Source of the DNA: an uncultured Prevotellaceae bacterium
GTDB taxonomy: Bacteria; Bacteroidota; Bacteroidia; Bacteroidales; Bacteroidaceae
Direction of reading: 5' to 3'
DNA: 46,851 nucleotides
Assembly: GCA_937900485.1 (NCBI GenBank)
Contig: CALCEL010000092.1
Span: 1 to 46,851, forward strand
Shown here: positions 41,896 through 46,851 of the stretch, one piece after another
How positions within the stretch are numbered: the first letter of the stretch is position 1
Layout of the letters: each line of letters begins with the position of its first letter
The notes under the pieces: model-generated
Told to the model about the DNA's origin: nothing
Database searches by the model: none
The model's input: the letters and a program-made list of their open reading frames with translations, nothing else
Made by a program: the position numbers and the translations under genes

Positions 41896-43287
41896 TTGAA
41901 AAGACTTATTCCATACATTCTTTTATCATTACTGACGTTGTTCATGTCAGCATGCAGCGATGAGGAGGACTTCAGCACAAGCTCTTCTTGCCTGCTAACC
42001 ATAAGTAACGACACGGTATCTTTCGACACTGTGCTGACAACGATTGGCTCCAGCACTAAACGTGTGGTGGTGTACAACAATAACGACAACGGTGTAAGAG
42101 CGAAAAGTGTAAGACTCACAAGTGGAGGAACAAGCGGATTCAGAATAAACGTCGATGGTATTAGCGGACCTTATGCTGAAAACATAGAAATACTTGGTAA
42201 CGACAGTATTTTCATGTTCGTCGACATTAATGCTCCCACACAAAACAGCAATGTCCCGAAGGAGATTACTGATACTATATTATTCTCATTAGAAAGCGGT
42301 GTACAACAGTACATTATATTGTCAGCCTACGGACAGGACGTGAATATCCTGCAAGGGAAAGTGTACAAGAACGGCGAAAATGCCGTGATGGATTCCAACA
42401 CTCCATATCTCATTCTCGACAGTCTGAAAGTTGAGGAAGGGGCAACGCTAACAATAAATGCTGGCACCACTTTGTATCTGCACTCTAAGTCGTACATAAT
42501 CGTTGAAGGGAAATTAATAGTAAACGGCAACGAGACACAACCTGTAACCTTCAAAGGAGACAGAACGGATAAGATGTTCCCATATCTCCCGTACGACAGA
42601 ATTGACGGCCAATGGGGAGGATTGAGGTTTACGGAGAGCAGTACAGAAAACCAGATAAGCTACGCCGACATTCACGGAGGTGACAACGCAATCACATGTG
42701 AAGAGTCCGGTGTAGACAAATGTAAGCTGACCATCTTGAACAGCGTAATACATAATTTCAATGGCTATGGACTGACATCCACGAACAACAAATTGGTGTT
42801 GAAAGACACACAAATATCTAACGCCAAGTACGATTGTATCAGGCTTATAGGCGGAGACTACGATTTCGACCAATGCACAATAGCCCAGTTCAGCGCACTA
42901 CACAGCGAGAGAGGATATGCGTTTTACTGCTGGAACTATTACCTGTCTGAAGACGGTGACACGGTGTCATGTCCGCTCAACGTAAACATCAAAAACACAA
43001 TACTAACTGGATACGGCAAGGATGAATTGGCAGTATGTATGCCATATACAAAGGCGGATCTGGTCCTGTCAATATCACGTAGTCTCCTCAACAGCGACAC
43101 AACGGGAATGAGAAGATACATCAGCATGAATATTGACAACTGTTTATTTGAGAGTGAAGACAACGCAGCTTACAAAGCTAAGAATTTCAAGACGATAGAC
43201 ACACATAATTATATATATGACTTTCACCTTGACAGTTTGTCTTTAGCTTTCGGAAAAAATGGCGAGAGAAATCTTGGAGCGTGGTAG
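41896..43287 (+). CDS. Beta-helix lipoprotein of unknown function, TTG start
   Basis: A 463-residue lipoprotein. The start is TTG at 41896 (MKRLIPYILLSLLTLFMSAC): without it the lipoprotein signal, with lipidated Cys20, would be cut off, since the first ATG is inside it (41944). The N-terminal region (about 25-145) is an Ig-like beta-sandwich (TVSFDTVLTTIGSSTKRVVV). The rest is a right-handed beta-helix with rungs such as GATLTINAGTTLYLHSKSYI, VEGKLIVNG, VTFKGDR, LTILNSVIHNFNGYGL and NKLVLKDTQISNAKYDCIRL. Many Bacteroidota carry such lipoproteins, but no ligand is known. Its stop is only six bases from the stop of the convergent TPR gene. Confidence 0.82.
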   Translation: MKRLIPYILLSLLTLFMSACSDEEDFSTSSSCLLTISNDTVSFDTVLTTIGSSTKRVVVYNNNDNGVRAKSVRLTSGGTSGFRINVDGISGPYAENIEILGNDSIFMFVDINAPTQNSNVPKEITDTILFSLESGVQQYIILSAYGQDVNILQGKVYKNGENAVMDSNTPYLILDSLKVEEGATLTINAGTTLYLHSKSYIIVEGKLIVNGNETQPVTFKGDRTDKMFPYLPYDRIDGQWGGLRFTESSTENQISYADIHGGDNAITCEESGVDKCKLTILNSVIHNFNGYGLTSTNNKLVLKDTQISNAKYDCIRLIGGDYDFDQCTIAQFSALHSERGYAFYCWNYYLSEDGDTVSCPLNVNIKNTILTGYGKDELAVCMPYTKADLVLSISRSLLNSDTTGMRRYISMNIDNCLFESEDNAAYKAKNFKTIDTHNYIYDFHLDSLSLAFGKNGERNLGAW

Positions 43288-43293
43288 AAACTC

Positions 43294-44784
43294 TTAAAAC
43301 GGGTTATTGACTAAATAATCATAATACTCGTCCTTGGAAAGTGTCGGAGGCAAGACATCTGCGAAAAGAGACTCAATCATCTCTGGACATTCGTCGTGAG
43401 CCGTCTCCAATTCAACCATGAAATTCTGGTAATCCCTTAGTCTATAGTAAATATATGCCTTATAAGCTGAGATGAGCCTTACTGATGGTGAGTCCGACTT
43501 AATATTCACACATCCGTCCAACAAATCGAGAGCCAACTTGTCATAGTTTTTGTAAATAAGGCGAAGCACTACACTTATACATGTTGACACATAATCAGAC
43601 GAATTACTTAAAGCGTCAAGGAAACTGGATAATGACTTCTCATAGTCACCATCCATAAGCAGAAAGATTCCTTTATTAAGCAGAAAAGAGACATCTGACG
43701 GGGCTTCCTCAAGAGCCATATCAACAACCTTCCGACCTAGTTCAATATCATCACAAAGCAAACAGCCTTGTGATATGCTATATAGCTGATTTACGTAAAA
43801 CGTCTTGTCTTTGTCTTTTATTGTCTCCACGAACTCCAAAGCTCTATACAGCTGTTCTCTTCCCTCGTCGATATGATTACAGTATAAGAGACATTCCGCA
43901 TATGGAAGGCTTTGTGAGTTATCACTAAACTTATTCATCACTTCCTCAAACAACGGTAATGCTTTATCGTAGTCCTCCAAAGCGTAATAGTCGTGAGCCT
44001 TGGTGATCTTCGCGTCCCAATCATCAGGATTGACAGCTAAAGCGAAGTCGCATGACTCTATTGACTCTCTGAACTTGCCGTTGACATTCTGAGCTGTGGC
44101 CAACACTGTCCACCCGAAATTAGCATAAGGAGCGTTGACGAGTATTTGAGAGTAAACTTTCTCAATCATGTCAGACATAAACTCGTCACGTACTATATCC
44201 GCTAAAATCAAATCCGAATTGTATTCACCCAACGGCTCAAAGACAACAATATACTCCTCAACCCACCGCTTAACAAGTTCAGGATCATAAACACGGTTAT
44301 CTGACAATTCAATAAAAGACGTGATAACATGGACATACGACTCACGGACATACTCACTCGTAGAGGGATTACCAAAATCTTCCTCCTCTTTCTCTATGTA
44401 TGATATCCACTCACGAAACATCTCCTCCGCAGTCTCCTCATCCTTATCCAACGCATACTTAAGCTGAGCTTTCTGATAAAACACATCTTTATCATCAGAT
44501 AACTCGACAAGATCATCAACAATCTGTCGGGCACCCTCATAGTCATGGATATATATAAGTATGCTGCTTTTGACAGACAACAGCAACTCATTACCCGGAT
44601 GAGCGTCAAGACCTGCATCTGTGACGTCTATGCCGTCATCGGCTCTCATAACTCCAAGATAGTAGTCAGCGATATCCACATAATCATCAACATCGAGATA
44701 GCAAGTGTAACCTTGCTTTCTCGATGACTCATATCTTTCCAGAATCTCCTTGAACTCTTCAGATTCGAAATAACTGTCTTTCAA
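43294..44784 (-). CDS. Tetratricopeptide-repeat protein of unknown function
   Basis: A 496-residue soluble acidic protein without a signal peptide, made of degenerate TPR helices: ELLLSVKSSILIYIHDYEGA, DKDVFYQKAQLKYALDKDEE, ANFGWTVLATAQNVNGKFRE, DWDAKITKAHDYYALEDYDK, DVSFLLNKGIFLLMDGDYEK, PSVRLISAYKAYIYYRLRDY. It is probably a cytoplasmic scaffold. It starts nine bases after glnS on the same strand, so it is cotranscribed with it. A role with glutamine-tRNA charging cannot be inferred from position alone. Confidence 0.82.
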   Translation of the reverse strand: MKDSYFESEEFKEILERYESSRKQGYTCYLDVDDYVDIADYYLGVMRADDGIDVTDAGLDAHPGNELLLSVKSSILIYIHDYEGARQIVDDLVELSDDKDVFYQKAQLKYALDKDEETAEEMFREWISYIEKEEEDFGNPSTSEYVRESYVHVITSFIELSDNRVYDPELVKRWVEEYIVVFEPLGEYNSDLILADIVRDEFMSDMIEKVYSQILVNAPYANFGWTVLATAQNVNGKFRESIESCDFALAVNPDDWDAKITKAHDYYALEDYDKALPLFEEVMNKFSDNSQSLPYAECLLYCNHIDEGREQLYRALEFVETIKDKDKTFYVNQLYSISQGCLLCDDIELGRKVVDMALEEAPSDVSFLLNKGIFLLMDGDYEKSLSSFLDALSNSSDYVSTCISVVLRLIYKNYDKLALDLLDGCVNIKSDSPSVRLISAYKAYIYYRLRDYQNFMVELETAHDECPEMIESLFADVLPPTLSKDEYYDYLVNNPF

Positions 44785-44793
44785 AAACTCTCC

Positions 44794-46560
44794 TTATTTA
44801 TTAATCTTTGACCATGTATCCTTCAATCCCACAGTCCTATTAAATACAAGATGGTCAGGCGTTGAGTCAGGATCAACATTGTAATAACCGATACGCTGGA
44901 ACTGTAAATAGTCAAGCGGTTTGGCGTTCAACAGCCATTTCTCCACGTATGCAGTCTTAACCTCAAGACTGTTCGGATTAATAAAATGACGCATATCATC
45001 AATATCAATACGCTCCTTACCCTGTTCCTTGCTATATGCAGACACCTCGTCACGTGGATTCTCCACCATCCACAGACGATCATAGTTACGGACCTCAGCC
45101 TCAACACAATGTCCGCAACTTACCCAGTGAATAGTCTTTCCCTTAATCTTTCTGTCGGCACCTTCCATGCCACTAAGACTTATCGAATCATACTCTGCGG
45201 CTATGACAGTAGGTCTACCCTGCTCATCACGCTCTAACACACAACCCTCATCCGGACACTTAATGATATAAGAGTTTTTCAGTCTCACCTCTTTACCAGG
45301 ACCAAGACGAAGGAATTTCTTTGGAGCCTCCTCCATAAAGTCCTCACGCTCAATCCAAAGTTCACCACTAAACTCCATCTCATGCGTTCCGTCCTCCGGA
45401 TTCTCCGGATTGTTTTGAACGTTATACACCTCAACCTTATCTTTTGGATAGTTAGTTATCACCAACTTAATTGGGTCAAGCACCGCACTGACACGCTGCG
45501 CTCTCTTGTTCAAGTCATCTCTTACCGCAGACTCAAAAAGAGACATCTGGTTAAGTGCGTCAAACTTTGTATAACCAATCTTATTAATAAAATTCAGTAT
45601 ACTCTCCGGGCTATAACCTCTACGTCTAAAAGCACTGATTGTCGGCATACGAGGATCATCCCAACCGTTAACAACACCTTCCTTAACCAACATCAACAAA
45701 TTACGCTTTGACAGAAGGATATGTGTAAGATTAAGTTTGTTGAACTCTATCTGTCGAGGACGATTGTCATCCAATGGCTTATCATCACCTGCCGCCTGCT
45801 TTGCCCAATCCACGAACAAATCATACAGAGGACGATGACTGACAAACTCCAATGTACACAAAGAATGCGTCACGCCTTCCCAGTAATCACACTGACCATG
45901 AGTGTAGTCATACATAGGGTATGCGTTCCACTTATTTCCAGTACGCCAATGCGGCATATTGAGAACTCTATACATGATAGGGTCACGGAAATGCATATTT
46001 GGGCTTGCCATGTCTATCTTGGCACGGAGCACCATTTTTCCCGGCTCCATATTACCAGAGTTCATCTCGTTGAAGAGACTAAGACTTTCCTCAACAGGAC
46101 GATTTCTGTATGGAGACTCCACACCCGGTTGAGTAGGCGTTCCCTTTTGCATCGCAATCTGCTCGCTTGTCTGCTCATCAACATACGCCTTTCCCTGTTT
46201 AATGAGCTCTACAGCCAAGTCCCACAGCTTTTGGAAATAGTCTGAAGCATACAACACGTCACCCCACTTAAAACCAAGCCACTCTATATCACGCTTTATA
46301 GCGTTCACGTACTCAATATCCTCCTTTTGAGGATTTGTGTCATCCAGACGAAGGTTACATACTCCCCCGTACTTTTTCGCCAGACCGAAATCAATAGCGA
46401 TAGCCTTAGCATGACCAATATGCAGATAGCCATTAGGCTCGGGCGGGAAACGTGTCTGAACCTTTCCGCCATTCTTTCCTTCTGACAAATCATTTTTCAA
46501 TATTTCCTCTACAAAACTGACAGACTCAGTCTTTATCTCTTCTGGCTTCTCTATATCCAT
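44794..46560 (-). CDS. glnS: Glutaminyl-tRNA synthetase
   Basis: A 588-residue class I synthetase that charges tRNA-Gln directly. The HIGH motif is at 47-50 in FPPEPNGYLHIGHAKAI, and the KMSKS-equivalent is LLSKRNL (about 283). Between them is the DDTNPQKEDIEYVNAIKRDI segment typical of GlnRS. The C-terminal two beta-barrel domains (anticodon binding) cover about 345-585. The PPEPNGYLHIGHAK pattern and the length separate GlnRS from non-discriminating GluRS. The promoter lies just upstream, and the TPR gene follows in the same transcript. Confidence 0.97.
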   Translation of the reverse strand: MDIEKPEEIKTESVSFVEEILKNDLSEGKNGGKVQTRFPPEPNGYLHIGHAKAIAIDFGLAKKYGGVCNLRLDDTNPQKEDIEYVNAIKRDIEWLGFKWGDVLYASDYFQKLWDLAVELIKQGKAYVDEQTSEQIAMQKGTPTQPGVESPYRNRPVEESLSLFNEMNSGNMEPGKMVLRAKIDMASPNMHFRDPIMYRVLNMPHWRTGNKWNAYPMYDYTHGQCDYWEGVTHSLCTLEFVSHRPLYDLFVDWAKQAAGDDKPLDDNRPRQIEFNKLNLTHILLSKRNLLMLVKEGVVNGWDDPRMPTISAFRRRGYSPESILNFINKIGYTKFDALNQMSLFESAVRDDLNKRAQRVSAVLDPIKLVITNYPKDKVEVYNVQNNPENPEDGTHEMEFSGELWIEREDFMEEAPKKFLRLGPGKEVRLKNSYIIKCPDEGCVLERDEQGRPTVIAAEYDSISLSGMEGADRKIKGKTIHWVSCGHCVEAEVRNYDRLWMVENPRDEVSAYSKEQGKERIDIDDMRHFINPNSLEVKTAYVEKWLLNAKPLDYLQFQRIGYYNVDPDSTPDHLVFNRTVGLKDTWSKINK

Positions 46561-46597
46561 ATTATTTACATTAATCCAATGATATTCTTTTTCTTTG

Positions 46598-46628
46598 CAA
46601 AATTAACACAAAATGCAGACCCGACAAA
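46598..46628 (-). promoter_or_regulatory. Promoter of the glnS-TPR operon
   Basis: On the minus strand TTTG (46628-46625) and TAATTTTG (46605-46598) are separated by 19 bases, a good Bacteroidota match, 37 bases before the start codon. Confidence 0.7.
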
Positions 46629-46797
46629 AGAAAGAAAGTAATAAAAATCGTCCACAACAAAAAAGGATCAAACATGAGACTACATAAAAAACTTTTTATG
46701 ATGGACAAGAACAAAATATCAGGAATTTTGTCATTATACTTCCATCAAAAAGATTTACTTTTGCAAAACTTTTTTAAAATTATCAAAAACAGTTAAC

Positions 46798-46851
46798 TAG
46801 TCGTCCCTCATAAAGCCCCCTTTCCCGTTCATGCATCCGCATAGCGAGAAT
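46798..46851 (-). repeat. 54-base repeat, right copy (inverted)
   Basis: The reverse complement of 53-106 with two mismatches, running to the last base of the window. The 192 bases between the glnS promoter and this repeat are AT-rich and hold no gene that I recognise. Confidence 0.9.

Noticed and set aside
53..46851. The idea that the end repeats mark a composite transposon or integrative element
   Set aside because: The interior carries core genes (proS, serS, glnS, htpG, clpC, relA) and no transposase, integrase or mobilisation gene.

Overview
The window reads as a chromosomal segment of a Bacteroidota bacterium, most likely Prevotella or a close relative. The evidence is the short archaeal/eukaryote-type ProRS, a family-typical two-module sensor kinase, a CotH protein with a type IX secretion (T9SS) sorting tail, DUF4421 and DUF3737 proteins, and promoters of the Bacteroidota form (TTTG, about 20 bases, TAnnTTTG). 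I see no rRNA, tRNA, CRISPR array, phage module, transposase or integrase. Coding density is high and most genes are core or lineage-typical.

Layout. 1-712: intergenic, with a terminal repeat, dispersed element copy 1 and the htpG terminator. 713-8270 (minus): htpG, clpC, an S37-type secreted peptidase and proS; htpG, clpC and proS each have a visible terminator. 8521-10052 (plus): an OmpA-like glycine-zipper lipoprotein with a structured leader, then mtgA. 10072-15479 (minus): a 1308-residue tandem sensor kinase, its response regulator and an AbgT-like half-size membrane protein, overlapping or closely spaced. 15637-15999: a small winged-helix protein. 16000-17109: a long convergent gap with hairpins and dispersed element copy 2. 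17110-21394 (minus): a Cthe_2159-like beta-helix lipoprotein, a DUF4421 protein and a Gfo/Idh/MocA oxidoreductase. 21513-27666 (plus): a membrane protein, rlmD, a RluA-family synthase, a RelA/SpoT enzyme and rlmH, so a ribosome-modification and stringent-response group. 27875-34693 (plus): a CotH-kinase surface protein, a MATE exporter and a DUF3737 protein. 34694-35438: terminator, dispersed element copy 3 (inverted) and the serS leader. 35439-43287 (plus): serS, an NfnAB/GltD-like flavoprotein fusion, a flavodoxin lipoprotein, GtrA, an SDR and a beta-helix lipoprotein with a TTG start. 43294-46560 (minus): a TPR protein downstream of glnS. 46561-46851: the glnS promoter and an inverted copy of the terminal repeat.

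The most unusual signal is non-coding. A roughly 300-base intergenic element occurs three times (about 146-470, 16553-16850, 34797-35107). It is built of 22-base units in direct and inverted order, followed by a hairpin whose stem shows compensatory base changes between copies. I do not recognise it as a named family. A second repeat, 54 bases long, lies in opposite orientation at the two extreme ends of the window (52 of 54 matching), which suggests the contig was cut at a dispersed repeat. Protein-level points of interest are the tandem kinase with a degenerate second ATPase module, a long RelA/SpoT enzyme that has lost its hydrolase residues but keeps its synthetase residues, and the half-size AbgT-like protein in the kinase operon.
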